Shown: positions 1-8,296 of the stretch, piece after piece
Layout: every line of letters begins with the position of its first letter
Numbering within the stretch: the first letter of the stretch is position 1
NCBI RefSeq assembly: GCF_900107095.1
Contig: NZ_FNOR01000010.1
Coordinates: forward strand, 146,906-210,905
Source: Collimonas sp. OK242
GTDB lineage: Bacteria; Pseudomonadota; Gammaproteobacteria; Burkholderiales; Burkholderiaceae_D
Direction of reading: 5' to 3'
DNA length: 64,000 nucleotides
Translations under genes and position numbers: made by a program
Notes under the pieces: generated by a model
The model's database searches: none
What the model saw: the letters and a program-made list of their open reading frames with translations, nothing else
What the model was told of the DNA's origin: nothing

Positions 1-317
1 AGCGGCGACAGGAACAAGGCATTCAGGAAATCCCGGCCGGCGAAGCTCAGCCGCCCGATCGCCAAGCCGGCGGGCAAGGCCACGCACAGCGAGAGCGTGG
101 CCGACAGCAAGGCCAGCAATAAACTGTTATAGAACGATTGCACGAAATCGGGATGTTCAAAGATAGCCTTGAACCAGCGCAATGAAACACCGTGGGTAGG
201 CAGGGACAGCGTGTCTTCCGGCGTAAACGCGACCAGGCACACGACCAGCAGCGGCGCCAGTACAAACGCCACTATCAGCGCATGGAAGATCAGAGAAATA
301 GGACCATTGTTGCGCAT
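1..317 (-). CDS. ABC transporter permease, second inner-membrane subunit (partial)
   Basis: This is the N-terminal part (about 105 residues) of a binding-protein-dependent transport permease; the rest lies beyond the window edge. The ATG at 315-317 follows a GGAGA ribosome site about 8 bases upstream. The translation starts MRNNGPISLIFHALIVAFVL, a first membrane segment, followed by the periplasmic stretch PEDTLSLP typical of PotC/YdcV-type permeases and a second hydrophobic segment around residues 67-85. It begins 25 bp after the first permease ends, so it is the third gene of an ATPase-permease-permease operon. The substrate is unknown; polyamine, opine or amino-acid-like compounds are typical for this family. 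A binding-protein gene is not visible and may lie outside the window. Confidence 0.85.
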   Translation of the reverse strand, partial: MRNNGPISLIFHALIVAFVLAPLLVVCLVAFTPEDTLSLPTHGVSLRWFKAIFEHPDFVQSFYNSLLLALLSATLSLCVALPAGLAIGRLSFAGRDFLNALFLSP

Positions 318-342
318 GCTATCTATTCTCCAATTAACCCGG

Positions 343-1209
343 TTAACCCAGCGTCCTGGAATATTTACGTTCCAGGACCCGGTTGTAACTCAACATGATG
401 AGCAGATTCGCAAGCAGCAGAATGATGGCGATCGATGCTCCCAGCGGCCAATTCAGGGAGCCGAGGAATTCGTCATAGACAGTGGTCGCCACCACTTTCA
501 GGCGGCGTCCGCCAAGCAGCCCGGGAATCGCAAAGGCGCTGGCACTGAGGCCGAACACGATCAGGCTGCCAGACAGAATTCCGGGCAAGACCTGCGGCAA
601 TACAATCCGCCGCAGCACGGTTGCCGGCGATGCATTCAGCGACAACGCTGCTTGTGCGACGGTAGGATCGAGTCTTTGCAATGAGGTCCACACCGGGATC
701 ACCATGAACGGCAGCATCACGTGCACCAGGGCGACCACGATTGCCCCCGTGGTGTAGAGCAGTTTGAGCGGTGCGAAACCAAGCCAGACGAGAGTCGAAT
801 TGACTAGCCCATTGGCGCTGAGCAGCATGCTCCAGCCGAAAGCGCGCACCACCACCGACACCAGCAAGGGACCGAGAATGATGATCAGGAAAATCGACCG
901 CCACGGCTTCGCCATGCGGCTCAGCACATAGGCCTCCGGCGCGCCAAGCAATATGCAGATGAGAGTGGTTAGGCCCGCCACCCAAAATGTACGCAGGAAA
1001 ATGGCATGAAAATATTCATCGCTAAAAACCAGCCGGTAATTGCTCAGGCTAAAACCAGCCTTGATGCCGGTAATGGCATCGAAGCCGTAGAAGGACAAGA
1101 GCAAGGTTAACAACAATGGCAAGAGCACCATCGCAAAAAAAAGAATCACGCCCGGCGCGGTCAGCAGATACGGCAGCGATGCCGAAGATAACGCATTCGG
1201 CTTAGCCAT
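343..1209 (-). CDS. ABC transporter permease, PotB/YdcU type
   Basis: A 288-residue polytopic membrane protein that would form half of the import channel. About six hydrophobic segments are visible, the first at residues 15-40. The cytoplasmic EAA loop, where the ATPase docks, is seen as AALSLNASPATVLRRIVLP around residues 180-200. The ATG overlaps the end of the ATPase gene by 8 bases (ATGGCTAA), indicating translational coupling. Family and operon position support import of a small charged organic compound; the actual ligand cannot be read from sequence. Confidence 0.88.
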   Translation of the reverse strand: MAKPNALSSASLPYLLTAPGVILFFAMVLLPLLLTLLLSFYGFDAITGIKAGFSLSNYRLVFSDEYFHAIFLRTFWVAGLTTLICILLGAPEAYVLSRMAKPWRSIFLIIILGPLLVSVVVRAFGWSMLLSANGLVNSTLVWLGFAPLKLLYTTGAIVVALVHVMLPFMVIPVWTSLQRLDPTVAQAALSLNASPATVLRRIVLPQVLPGILSGSLIVFGLSASAFAIPGLLGGRRLKVVATTVYDEFLGSLNWPLGASIAIILLLANLLIMLSYNRVLERKYSRTLG

Positions 1210-2278
1210 GCTGCGCCTCGCGATGTTCGCGTTTGACTATGTGCAGCGCGTCGGCCGGCCAACGCAATGAAACTTCTTCACCGTCACTGCACGCGGCGTT
1301 GCCGCAGTTCTGCCAGGTAGCCAGCAAATCTCCCAGGCCGGTGTCGATGTGATACAGCCATTGGTTGCCGAGAAACATACCCGAACGCACGCGACCGCGG
1401 ATGATTTCATCTTGCGGACCGCAGCGCTCCAATTTTTCCGGGCGCAAGCAAAGTGTGACCCGTTCGCCGATCTGCAGCGTTGCGTCGCAGGTAGTCAGCA
1501 ACTGTCCATGCACGCTCAGCGCCGACCCTTGCTGATTGACGGATGCGACCAGCCCTTCAAACAAGTTGGCCTTGCCGACGAATTGCGATACGAACTGGTT
1601 CACCGGATTTTCATAGGCATCGAAAGGTTTGGCGATCTGTATCGCACAGCCGGCATCCATGACGACCACGCGATCGCTCATCGATAGCGCTTCCGACTGG
1701 TCATGCGTGACCATGATGGTGGTGGTGCCGACCTTGCGCTGGATCTCGCGCAATTCAACCTGCATGTCTTCGCGCAATTTGGCATCGAGATTCGACATCG
1801 GCTCATCCAGCAGCAAGACCGGCGGTTCAATCACCAAGGCGCGCGCCAGCGCCACACGCTGGCGCTGACCGCCGGACAACTCGCGCGGATAGCGATGGCC
1901 GAATTTATCCAGATGCACCAGCGCGAGCGCCTTACGCACTCGTTCCACGCGTTCGGCTGGCGCAATCTGCCGCATTTCCAGGCCGAAGCTGACATTAGCA
2001 CTCACTGTCATGTGCGGAAACAAGGCATAGCTCTGGAACACGATGCCCAGGCCGCGCCGGTTGGGTTGCTCGCGGGTGATGTCGCGCCCGTCCAGGATCA
2101 CACGTCCCGCGCTCGCCTCGACAAAGCCGGCAATCATTTGCAGCGTAGTGGTCTTGCCGCAGCCTGAAGGTCCGAGCAGGGAAACGAATTCACCCTTCTC
2201 AACCGTCAAGTTCAGTTTTTCAACCGCGGCGAAGTCACCGTAGTGTTTGGACAGGTTTTCCAGCTGTAGAAACGACAT
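1202..2278 (-). CDS. ABC transporter ATP-binding protein, PotA/spermidine-putrescine type
   Basis: ATPase subunit that powers the importer encoded with it. It carries Walker A GPSGCGKTT near residue 38, the signature LSGGQRQRVALARAL, Walker B VLLLDEPMSNLD and the H-loop TIMVTHDQ, followed by a C-terminal TOBE domain (about residues 270-350). I start it at the ATG at 2276-2278 (MSFLQLENLSKHYGDF) because AGGAGAC lies just upstream; an in-frame start 36 bp earlier has no such site. The length of 358 residues is usual for the CUT1/POT subfamily. It is first in the operon and divergent from an IclR regulator, which probably controls it. Confidence 0.9.
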   Translation of the reverse strand: MSFLQLENLSKHYGDFAAVEKLNLTVEKGEFVSLLGPSGCGKTTTLQMIAGFVEASAGRVILDGRDITREQPNRRGLGIVFQSYALFPHMTVSANVSFGLEMRQIAPAERVERVRKALALVHLDKFGHRYPRELSGGQRQRVALARALVIEPPVLLLDEPMSNLDAKLREDMQVELREIQRKVGTTTIMVTHDQSEALSMSDRVVVMDAGCAIQIAKPFDAYENPVNQFVSQFVGKANLFEGLVASVNQQGSALSVHGQLLTTCDATLQIGERVTLCLRPEKLERCGPQDEIIRGRVRSGMFLGNQWLYHIDTGLGDLLATWQNCGNAACSDGEEVSLRWPADALHIVKREHREAQHG

Positions 2279-2348
2279 CGACTTGTCTCCTATGACGGTC
2301 GGTTTTGATCCCAATATGCTTACCGCAACACTACCAAGCTATTTCCGC

Positions 2349-2377
2349 AATATAGTGAAAAGAAAAATCAGGGTCAA
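2349..2377 (-). promoter_or_regulatory. Predicted sigma-70 promoter of the ABC importer operon
   Basis: On the minus strand TTGACC (2372-2377) is followed after exactly 17 bases by TATATT (2349-2354). Transcription would start near 2342, about 64 bases ahead of the ATPase ATG. An ATATTCCAT half-site (2382-2390) lies just upstream of the -35 box, in a good position for control by the adjacent IclR protein. Confidence 0.6.
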
Positions 2378-2381
2378 TGCA

Positions 2382-2428
2382 ATATTCCATATAGCAGACT
2401 AATTATTTGATATATTCCATTTAATGGA
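2382..2428. promoter_or_regulatory. Predicted IclR-type operator between the divergent genes
   Basis: A 13-bp perfect palindrome, TCCATT-T-AATGGA, lies at 2416-2428. The sequence ATATTCCAT occurs at 2382-2390 and again at 2412-2420, exactly 30 bp apart, close to three helical turns. The palindrome falls between a possible -35 (TTGATA, 2407-2412) and -10 (CATTAT, 2430-2435) of the regulator gene, so binding could cause autorepression. IclR-family proteins usually bind as dimers of dimers to such sites; binding here is inferred. Confidence 0.5.
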
Positions 2429-2473
2429 CCATTATTAGATATATAGATAAATTAATTTCATTTGGAGGAAATA

Positions 2474-3310
2474 GTGAAAGATCAAGATGCCTCGGCGGGA
2501 ACCAGTCTTCAGCGCGGCTTTGCGATTATTCGGGCGTTGGCGACAACCAATGGCGATGGCGCCAAGCTGACGCATATTGCCAGTGCAACCGGCCTGGCCC
2601 AGCCCACGGCTCACCGCATTCTGCGCGCGCTGACAGGTGAAGGCATCGTGGAGCAGGACGAACGCAGCAAGGCTTATCGCCTGAGCGTGGAGTTTTTTGC
2701 CTTGGCCGCACGCGCCGGCCATCGCGGCAATTTGCGCGATATCTGCCGGCCGATCTTGTTGCGCCTGTCGGCGGCGCTGGGCGACACCATGTTCTTGCTG
2801 GTGCGCAGCGGCTACGACGCCATGTGCCTGGACCGTAGCGAGGGACCGTTCCCGATCCGCTCGTTCACGGGCGATATTGGCGGCAGAGTCGCGCTCGGGG
2901 TTGGCCAGGGGGCGCTGGTGATTCTGGCATTCTTGCCCGAAGCAGAGCGCGAAGAAATCATCCGCTTCAACCTGCCGCGTTTGCTGGATCTGGGTTTATA
3001 CGACGAAGTGTATTTGCGGACTGAAATCAAACGCTCGCTCGAACTTGGCTACGCAGCCAGTCATGGCGTGGGCCTGTTGCCCGGCATGGCCGGCATTGCG
3101 GTGCCGGTGCTAGACCGGCAGGGCCGTGCGGTGGCAGCCTTGAGCGTCGCCACGCTGGCGGAAAGATTGAACGCAGACCGTCTGCCGACTGTCGTGCAGA
3201 TACTCAAGAAAGAAGCTGCGAGCGTCGGCGCACAGATCAACCCTTTCGATCCGGTTTTACGCCGGCCGGCGCAAATACTCGGCGGCCTGCCGATTGAAGC
3301 ACCCAAATGA
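2474..3310 (+). CDS. IclR-family transcriptional regulator
   Basis: A 278-residue regulator with an N-terminal winged helix-turn-helix (TGLAQPTAHRILRALTGEGI, about residues 40-60) and a C-terminal effector-binding domain (about residues 85-265). I choose the GTG at 2474 because GGAGGA lies five bases upstream; a TTG four codons earlier would sit on that ribosome site. It is divergent from the ABC importer and the spacer has operator-like repeats, so it probably controls the importer and itself in response to the imported compound or a breakdown product. The ligand cannot be deduced. Confidence 0.9.
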   Translation: MKDQDASAGTSLQRGFAIIRALATTNGDGAKLTHIASATGLAQPTAHRILRALTGEGIVEQDERSKAYRLSVEFFALAARAGHRGNLRDICRPILLRLSAALGDTMFLLVRSGYDAMCLDRSEGPFPIRSFTGDIGGRVALGVGQGALVILAFLPEAEREEIIRFNLPRLLDLGLYDEVYLRTEIKRSLELGYAASHGVGLLPGMAGIAVPVLDRQGRAVAALSVATLAERLNADRLPTVVQILKKEAASVGAQINPFDPVLRRPAQILGGLPIEAPK

Positions 3311-3410
3311 CCCCTCCCTTTGCTTTACCCTGGCGAATGGCAAAACGACCCGGCCGCAAGATGCGGACGAGTCGTTGACTAAAGCCTGGCGCATATAAGA
3401 TGATGCGGCG

Positions 3411-3545
3411 ATGGATTCTAAACATGCGCTCGATGACAGCGTGTTTACCGATAAAGGAGAAGACTCCCGAAACCCAGTCCTATCTGGAAAGTGGCTCCGG
3501 CGAAAGGTGAATCAACTCTTGTATCGGTTCTTTGAAGAAGAATGA
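3411..3545 (+). CDS. Possible 44-residue small protein
   Basis: ATG-to-TGA ORF encoding a hydrophilic peptide that starts MDSKHALDDSVFTDKGED, has a basic stretch KWLRRKVNQLL and ends in FFEEE. The mix of acidic start, basic amphipathic middle and acidic tail looks protein-like, but there is no convincing ribosome site and I recognise no family. It could be a chance ORF. Confidence 0.2.
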   Translation: MDSKHALDDSVFTDKGEDSRNPVLSGKWLRRKVNQLLYRFFEEE

Positions 3546-3646
3546 TAAAGAAAGCCCGAAATCCCCGAAACTCCTGGAAAACCATGCACGCAGAGACGCT
3601 GCGAGGCAAATCAGGAGAAAATCAAGGCAGGATTTTTTACTGAAAC

Positions 3647-3676
3647 GGCAAGGAAGATAAGGTCATCTTCCTTGCC
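3647..3676 (-). terminator. Stem-loop downstream of tRNA-Gly copy 1
   Basis: Perfect 12-bp stem (3647-3658 with 3665-3676) and a 6-base loop, 7 bases beyond the tRNA 3' end. No T-tract follows on the minus strand, so it may be a processing or 3'-end-stabilising hairpin rather than a strong intrinsic terminator. Its arms resemble the terminator behind tRNA-Gly copy 2 (3924-3960), suggesting both were copied with the tRNA. Confidence 0.5.
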
Positions 3677-3683
3677 TGGAATA

Positions 3684-3759
3684 TGGAGCGGGAGAAGAGT
3701 CTCGAACTCTCGACCTCAACCTTGGCAAGGTTGCGCTCTACCAACTGAGCTACTCCCGC
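3684..3759 (-). tRNA. tRNA-Gly (GCC), copy 1
   Basis: 76-nt cloverleaf with 3' CCA encoded. The acceptor arm begins GCGGGAG and pairs with CTCCCGC; the anticodon loop reads CTTGCCAAG, giving anticodon GCC, and the T-arm contains GTTCGAG. It is identical over its whole length to the copy at 3965-4040. It is the last gene in the cluster after tRNA-Cys, 10 bases away. Confidence 0.97.
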
Positions 3760-3769
3760 GTATGGAGTC

Positions 3770-3843
3770 TGGAGGCGGGGGTCGGGATCGAACCGGCGTA
3801 AACGGCTTTGCAGGCCGCTGCATAACCACTTTGCTACCCCGCC
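3770..3843 (-). tRNA. tRNA-Cys (GCA)
   Basis: 74-nt cloverleaf including encoded CCA. The acceptor stem GGCGGGG pairs with CCCCGCC, the anticodon loop contains GCA flanked by T and A, and the T-arm has GGTTCGATCC. It lies between two tRNA-Gly copies; pgsA followed by tRNA-Gly and tRNA-Cys is also the E. coli order (pgsA-glyW-cysT). A terminator-like hairpin separates it from its upstream tRNA-Gly, so it depends on read-through or a promoter I cannot identify. Confidence 0.97.
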
Positions 3844-3923
3844 AGGGGTGTACCTACTGCAAAATCAAAGCAATATCGGCTGAATCAACATTGTTCAGCC
3901 AACACGATCGGCTACAGATTTCA

Positions 3924-3960
3924 CATAAAAAAAGGAAGCTTTTTCCAGCTTCCTTTTTTG
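3924..3960 (-). terminator. Intrinsic terminator between tRNA-Gly copy 2 and tRNA-Cys
   Basis: On the minus strand AAGGAAGCT (3947-3955) pairs with AGCTTCCTT (3932-3940) across a 6-base loop, followed by a run of seven T. It starts about 5 bases after the end of tRNA-Gly copy 2. Its place inside the cluster would reduce expression of tRNA-Cys and tRNA-Gly copy 1. Confidence 0.7.
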
Positions 3961-3964
3961 AATC

Positions 3965-4040
3965 TGGAGCGGGAGAAGAGTCTCGAACTCTCGACCTCAA
4001 CCTTGGCAAGGTTGCGCTCTACCAACTGAGCTACTCCCGC
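3965..4040 (-). tRNA. tRNA-Gly (GCC), copy 2
   Basis: 76-nt cloverleaf identical to copy 1 at 3684-3759, anticodon GCC, CCA encoded. It is the first tRNA of the cluster, about 30 bases downstream of the predicted start of a consensus promoter at 4077-4104, and is followed directly by an intrinsic terminator. Confidence 0.97.
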
Positions 4041-4076
4041 ATTTGTTTCTTTTTCCGTATCAACTACAGAGACGAC

Positions 4077-4104
4077 ATTATAGTTGATCTACAGAGCTTG
4101 TCAA
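4077..4104 (-). promoter_or_regulatory. Full-consensus sigma-70 promoter for the tRNA cluster
   Basis: On the minus strand TTGACA (4099-4104) and TATAAT (4077-4082) are separated by 16 bases; both hexamers match the consensus completely. It lies in the pgsA-tRNA spacer and predicts a start near 4070, giving a leader of about 30 bases before tRNA-Gly copy 2. Confidence 0.8.
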
Positions 4105-4153
4105 TGATTTCGAAAAATTTTCATCACGTATTTTCAAAACACCGACTTTCACT

Positions 4154-4756
4154 TCACGGCCTGTTGTTTTCTTTTGCAGCGGTACTTTCCTTGATCAGCG
4201 GCCAGGCCTTACGCAAATAGTAAAACATGGACCATACCGTCAACACCGCTGCTATCAACAATAACACTTGTCCCCAGAAACGGGTATCAATGCCAAGCAG
4301 GTCGCCATAATACAACAACATAGGGATGGCGACCATCTGTGCGGTGGTTTTTATTTTGCCGATCGAACTGACCGCCACCGATTTCGAGGCGCCGATCTGC
4401 GCCATCCATTCGCGCAAGGCGCTGATGGCGATCTCGCGGCCGATGATGACAAACGCGATGATAGGATCGACCCGCTGCAGATGCACCAGCATCAGCAAGG
4501 CGCCGGCGACCATCAGCTTGTCTGCGACCGGATCCAGGAAAGCGCCGAAAGCCGAAGTCTGGTTCCAGCGCCGCGCCAGAAAGCCGTCGAACCAGTCGGT
4601 CACCGCAGCGACGATAAAAATGATGGTCGAAGCCAGGCCCAATTGCAATATTGAAAAACCATGAAAACCTAGATCGGGAAGGTAGAAAACACCGACCACC
4701 AGCGGGATCAAGGCAACCCGCAGCCAGGTCAGTAAAATCGGAAAATTAAATGGCAT
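4154..4756 (-). CDS. pgsA: CDP-diacylglycerol-glycerol-3-phosphate 3-phosphatidyltransferase
   Basis: Inner-membrane enzyme that joins glycerol-3-phosphate to CDP-diacylglycerol, the committed step to phosphatidylglycerol and cardiolipin. The 200-residue protein has the CDP-alcohol phosphotransferase motif beginning DWFDGFLARRW and continuing to GAFLDPVADK (about residues 53-81), with the expected conserved Asp residues. It starts MPFNFPILLTWLRVALIPLV, usual for PgsA, and has about four membrane segments. It follows uvrC and precedes a tRNA-Gly/Cys cluster, the same order as in enteric bacteria. Confidence 0.96.
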   Translation of the reverse strand: MPFNFPILLTWLRVALIPLVVGVFYLPDLGFHGFSILQLGLASTIIFIVAAVTDWFDGFLARRWNQTSAFGAFLDPVADKLMVAGALLMLVHLQRVDPIIAFVIIGREIAISALREWMAQIGASKSVAVSSIGKIKTTAQMVAIPMLLYYGDLLGIDTRFWGQVLLLIAAVLTVWSMFYYLRKAWPLIKESTAAKENNRP

Positions 4757-4880
4757 AAATAGTTTTATAAGTAAGGAGCCAGCTGTTCGTGTTCTAATTA
4801 TCTAGGAGTATGCAGCAGTTGGGAAACAAAACCTGCAAAAGCAACAAGCAACAACCCAACATGCAACAATGGAACGCATT

Positions 4881-6767
4881 TCAATGGAGCTGCTTGTAGA
4901 TTTCCTCGGCCAGCACGCGCGAAATACCCTCGACCGACGCAATATCTTCAATGCTGGCATCCGCCACGCCGCGCAGGCCGCCAAAGCGCGCCAGCAGTTT
5001 CTGGCGGCGTTTGGCGCCGATCCCTTCGATCTCTTCCAGCCGCGAACTCTGGCGCGCCTTGGCCCGCTTGGCGCGCATGCCGGTGATGGCGAAGCGATGT
5101 GCCTCGTCGCGAATCTGGGCAATCAGCATCAGGGCGGCAGATTCCTTGCCTAACTCGCGCGCGGCGCGGCCGTCGGCGAAGATCAGCGTTTCCAGTCCGA
5201 CCTTGCGCCCTTCGCCTTTGGCGACGCCGACAATCAGGCCGATATCCAGACCCAGTTCGGCCAGCACCTGGCGCGCCATTTCAACCTGGCCCTTGCCGCC
5301 GTCGATCAGCACGATATCGGGCATGACGCCGTCGCCGTTTGCCACCTTCTCGTAACGCCGCATCAGCACCTGGCGCATCGCGGCATAGTCGTCGCCAGGC
5401 GTGATGTCCTTGATGTTATAGCGTCGGTATTCGCCGTTTTGCATGGTGTGATGATGGAACACCACGCAAGATGCCTGGGTCGCCTCGCCCGAGGTATGAC
5501 TGATGTCGAAACACTCGGCGCGCAAGCTATCGATATCGTCGACTTCAAGACCGAGCACTTCGACCAGCGCCCGCGTCCGGGACTGTTGCGAGCCCTGCTC
5601 CGACAACAATCTGGCGAGGGAAATTTCAGCGCCCTTTTGCGCCATCTCCAGCCATTGGCGGCGCTGTCCTTGCGGCTGGAACAGCAGGTTGATGCGATGG
5701 CCGCATTGCTCCATCAGCGCCACCATCAGCGCCGGTTCGTCGAACTCGATATTCAGGATCAAAGTGCCGGGAATAAAAGTATCGATATAGTGCTGCGCAA
5801 GAAAAGCCTTGAGCACGGCAATTTCCATGGTTTCGCCCTGCACTTCTTCCGGGTTCGACAATGCACCGTCGACATGGCTGGGGAAATACGCGCGATCGCC
5901 CAAATGGCGGCCGCCGCGCACCATCGCCAGATTGACGCAGGCACGTCCGCCCTGGACGATGACGGCAACGATATCGATATCGCTGTCACCCACGGTTTCC
6001 ATGCTTTGCTGATGCAGCACGCGCGACAGCGCGGTGATCTGGTTGCGCACCACCGCGGCCTGTTCGAATTTCAGCTCGGCGGCGTAGGCATGCATCTTTT
6101 GCTCCAGCGCCGTCAATACTTCGGTTTGCCGTCCGCGCAAAAACTTGGCGGCGTTATCGACGTCGGTCAGGTAATCCTCATGGCTGATCAGATTCACGCA
6201 GGGCGCGCTGCAGCGCTGGATCTGATGCAACAAACAAGGCCTGGTGCGATTCGCGAAGACGCTGTCTTCACAAGTGCGCAGCAAGAACACCTTCTGCAAG
6301 ATCTGCATCGATTCCTTGACTGCCCAGGCATTCGGAAACGGGCCGAAATACTGGTTTTTTTTATCGACGGCGCCGCGATAATAGGCCATGCGCGGGTATT
6401 CCTGGCCGCTGATCTTCAGGTAGGGATAGGATTTATCGTCACGGAAAAGAATGTTGTAACGCGGCTGCAAGGACTTGATCAGATTGCTTTCCAGGATCAA
6501 GGCTTCGGCTTCGCTGCGCGTCACCGTCGTCTCCAGCCGGGCGATGCGCTCGACCATCATGGCGGTGCGCGGACTGGCAAGATTTTTCTGGAAGTAGCTC
6601 GAGACCCGCTTCTTCAGATCGCGTGCCTTGCCGACATACAGAATATTGTCGGCTGCATCGAAATAACGATACACGCCGGGCAGATTCGGCAATTTGGCGA
6701 CGGTTTCCAGCACCACTGCACGCGCATCGGGGATCTGGGGAATTTCGGGATTTTCAGCTTCAGTCAT
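4881..6767 (-). CDS. uvrC: Excinuclease ABC subunit C
   Basis: Nuclease of nucleotide-excision repair that makes both incisions around a lesion bound by UvrB. The 628-residue protein has a GIY-YIG domain (GVY at 31-33, YVGKA at 44-48), a UvrB-binding UVR segment (about 210-245), an RNase H-like second nuclease domain containing VLIDGGKGQ, and a C-terminal tandem helix-hairpin-helix ([31 protein letters not shown]). Length and domain order are standard. It lies 35 bp after nagZ and 124 bp before pgsA. Confidence 0.98.
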   Translation of the reverse strand: MTEAENPEIPQIPDARAVVLETVAKLPNLPGVYRYFDAADNILYVGKARDLKKRVSSYFQKNLASPRTAMMVERIARLETTVTRSEAEALILESNLIKSLQPRYNILFRDDKSYPYLKISGQEYPRMAYYRGAVDKKNQYFGPFPNAWAVKESMQILQKVFLLRTCEDSVFANRTRPCLLHQIQRCSAPCVNLISHEDYLTDVDNAAKFLRGRQTEVLTALEQKMHAYAAELKFEQAAVVRNQITALSRVLHQQSMETVGDSDIDIVAVIVQGGRACVNLAMVRGGRHLGDRAYFPSHVDGALSNPEEVQGETMEIAVLKAFLAQHYIDTFIPGTLILNIEFDEPALMVALMEQCGHRINLLFQPQGQRRQWLEMAQKGAEISLARLLSEQGSQQSRTRALVEVLGLEVDDIDSLRAECFDISHTSGEATQASCVVFHHHTMQNGEYRRYNIKDITPGDDYAAMRQVLMRRYEKVANGDGVMPDIVLIDGGKGQVEMARQVLAELGLDIGLIVGVAKGEGRKVGLETLIFADGRAARELGKESAALMLIAQIRDEAHRFAITGMRAKRAKARQSSRLEEIEGIGAKRRQKLLARFGGLRGVADASIEDIASVEGISRVLAEEIYKQLH

Positions 6768-6802
6768 GATGCAGGGCTCTCAATGATCCATCATCGCTGT
6801 GA

Positions 6803-7900
6803 TTACACCAGCGATTGCACCAGCGACCTGGCAGCCAAGTAATCCGCGTCGGTTTGCAGCGCATCCCAATCCAATGCCGCTGTTTGCGGCGCCAAGGCTG
6901 TCAGGCGTGCACGGGATGCGGCCGGCTCGCCGTCAGCCGCGCTTAGCCCAGCCAGCAGTTGATCAGCCTTGTCCGGCGAATTGCAAATCAGGACCACGTC
7001 GCAACCGGCCGCCAAAGCCGCCTTGGCGCCATCCAGCACGCCGCCGGCAGAACTGGCTGCTTCCATGCTCAGATCATCGCTGAAGATCACGCCGTTGAAA
7101 CCGATATCCTTGCGCAAGATGGTCAGCCATTTTTTGGAAAAGCCGGCCGAGTGCTTATCCACCTTCGAATAAATCACGTGCGCCGGCATCACGGCCGCCA
7201 GGCTCATGCCGAGCCAGTCGTAGGGTTTGACGTCTTCTTCCATGATCTGCGCCAAACTGCGATCGTCGACCGGCAGCGACAGGTGCGAGTCGCCCTGCAC
7301 GTAGCCATGGCCGGGGAAATGCTTGCCGCAGTTAGCCATGCCGGCCAGCGCCAGGCCGTGATTCAAACTCTTCGCCAATAAGGTGACCACGCGCGGATCG
7401 CGGTGGAAAGCGCGTTCGCCGATCACGCTGGACTCGCCGAAATCGAGATCGAGCACCGGTGTAAACGACAGGTCGACGCCACAGGCGCGCAACTCGCTGG
7501 CCAACACAAAACCTAGCGCGGTCGCTGCCTTGGTCGCGCCCAGTACATCGCGATCCCATTGCTGTCCGAGCAGGCGCATCGCCGGCAAACGGGTAAAACC
7601 GTCGGTCCTGAAACGCTGCACCCGGCCGCCTTCGTGGTCGACCGCAATCAATATGCCTGGGCGCGCCGCATGAATCGCCGCCGTCAGGGCGGTAAGCTGG
7701 GCACGGTCCTGGTAATTACGCGTGAACAGAATTACGCCGCCGGTGAGCGGATGCCTGATGCGCCGAATATCATCGGCGCTCAGGCTAGTGCCAAGCACGT
7801 CCAGCATGACCGGGCCGAGCGCCGCTGGATTTACAGTACGATCATTGACTGCAACACCAGCAAAGCCACTACCTGCGCTACTACCTGAACTACTACTCAT
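6803..7900 (-). CDS. nagZ: Beta-N-acetylhexosaminidase (peptidoglycan recycling)
   Basis: Cytoplasmic glycoside hydrolase family 3 enzyme that removes N-acetylglucosamine from anhydromuropeptides. It shows [12 protein letters not shown] near residue 90, KHFPGHG followed by the DSH loop near residue 200, and [11 protein letters not shown] containing the nucleophile Asp near residue 270. The 365-residue protein has about 30 extra N-terminal residues (a Ser/Gly-rich lead) before the usual start GPVMLDV. Its ATG overlaps the acpS stop as ATGA, so the two are translationally coupled. Confidence 0.95.
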   Translation of the reverse strand: MSSSSGSSAGSGFAGVAVNDRTVNPAALGPVMLDVLGTSLSADDIRRIRHPLTGGVILFTRNYQDRAQLTALTAAIHAARPGILIAVDHEGGRVQRFRTDGFTRLPAMRLLGQQWDRDVLGATKAATALGFVLASELRACGVDLSFTPVLDLDFGESSVIGERAFHRDPRVVTLLAKSLNHGLALAGMANCGKHFPGHGYVQGDSHLSLPVDDRSLAQIMEEDVKPYDWLGMSLAAVMPAHVIYSKVDKHSAGFSKKWLTILRKDIGFNGVIFSDDLSMEAASSAGGVLDGAKAALAAGCDVVLICNSPDKADQLLAGLSAADGEPAASRARLTALAPQTAALDWDALQTDADYLAARSLVQSLV

Positions 7901-8289
7901 CTCTTCTCCACGATAACGAAGGCGACCGCGTATTCCACCTCATCGGTAATCGATACCTGAGCGGTCAAGCCGTTCTTTTGCATGTATTCTTCCAGCGCCG
8001 GATTGACGACAACGATCGGCTTGCCGCTGGGCGCGTTCAAGGTTTGCATGGCGCGCCAGGTCATCGGCATCTTCATGCCTAGCCCGAGGGCTTTGGAAAA
8101 AGCTTCTTTGGCGGCAAAACGCGTCGCCAGGAAACGGATGCCGCGCGCCTCCACCCTGGCTTTGCGAGACAGGTATTTTTCCATTTCTTGCGGACCAAGA
8201 ATTTTTTCCGCAAAACGGTCGCCGTTACGCTGCAGCGCAGCCGCTATCCGGGGAATCTGGATGATGTCGGTGCCGATGCCATAAATCAT
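7897..8289 (-). CDS. acpS: Holo-[acyl-carrier-protein] synthase
   Basis: Transfers the 4'-phosphopantetheine arm of CoA to the serine of acyl carrier protein, activating the ACP encoded in this same block. The 130-residue protein begins [12 protein letters not shown] with the Mg-binding Asp of GTDI, and has the second motif [12 protein letters not shown] (about residues 58-69) with its Glu and Lys. It begins 7 bp after pdxJ, an order also found in E. coli (pdxJ-acpS), and overlaps nagZ by 4 bases. Confidence 0.96.
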   Translation of the reverse strand: MIYGIGTDIIQIPRIAAALQRNGDRFAEKILGPQEMEKYLSRKARVEARGIRFLATRFAAKEAFSKALGLGMKMPMTWRAMQTLNAPSGKPIVVVNPALEEYMQKNGLTAQVSITDEVEYAVAFVIVEKR

Positions 8290-8296
8290 GGTTAGC

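Larger units (their letters stand above)
3311..3683. other. Intergenic region between IclR gene and tRNA cluster
   Basis: 373 bases without a firmly supported gene. Shortly after the IclR stop, inverted arms AACGAC/GTCGTT enclose CCGCA-AGA-TGCGG (about 3344-3379), a plausible terminator-like hairpin without a T-tract. A 44-codon ORF and a 12-bp-stem hairpin, listed separately, occupy parts of the rest. I see no riboswitch consensus. Confidence 0.6.

Noticed and set aside
3400..3540. Possible glycine or other riboswitch in the spacer before the tRNA cluster
   Set aside because: Purine-rich GGAGA and CCGAAA pieces occur, but no consensus aptamer core is present and the downstream genes are tRNAs on the opposite strand.
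5439..6842. Long open frame on the plus strand opposite uvrC (467 codons)
   Set aside because: It lies wholly over uvrC on the other strand, has histidine/glutamine-rich shadow composition and no family motifs; uvrC is certain.
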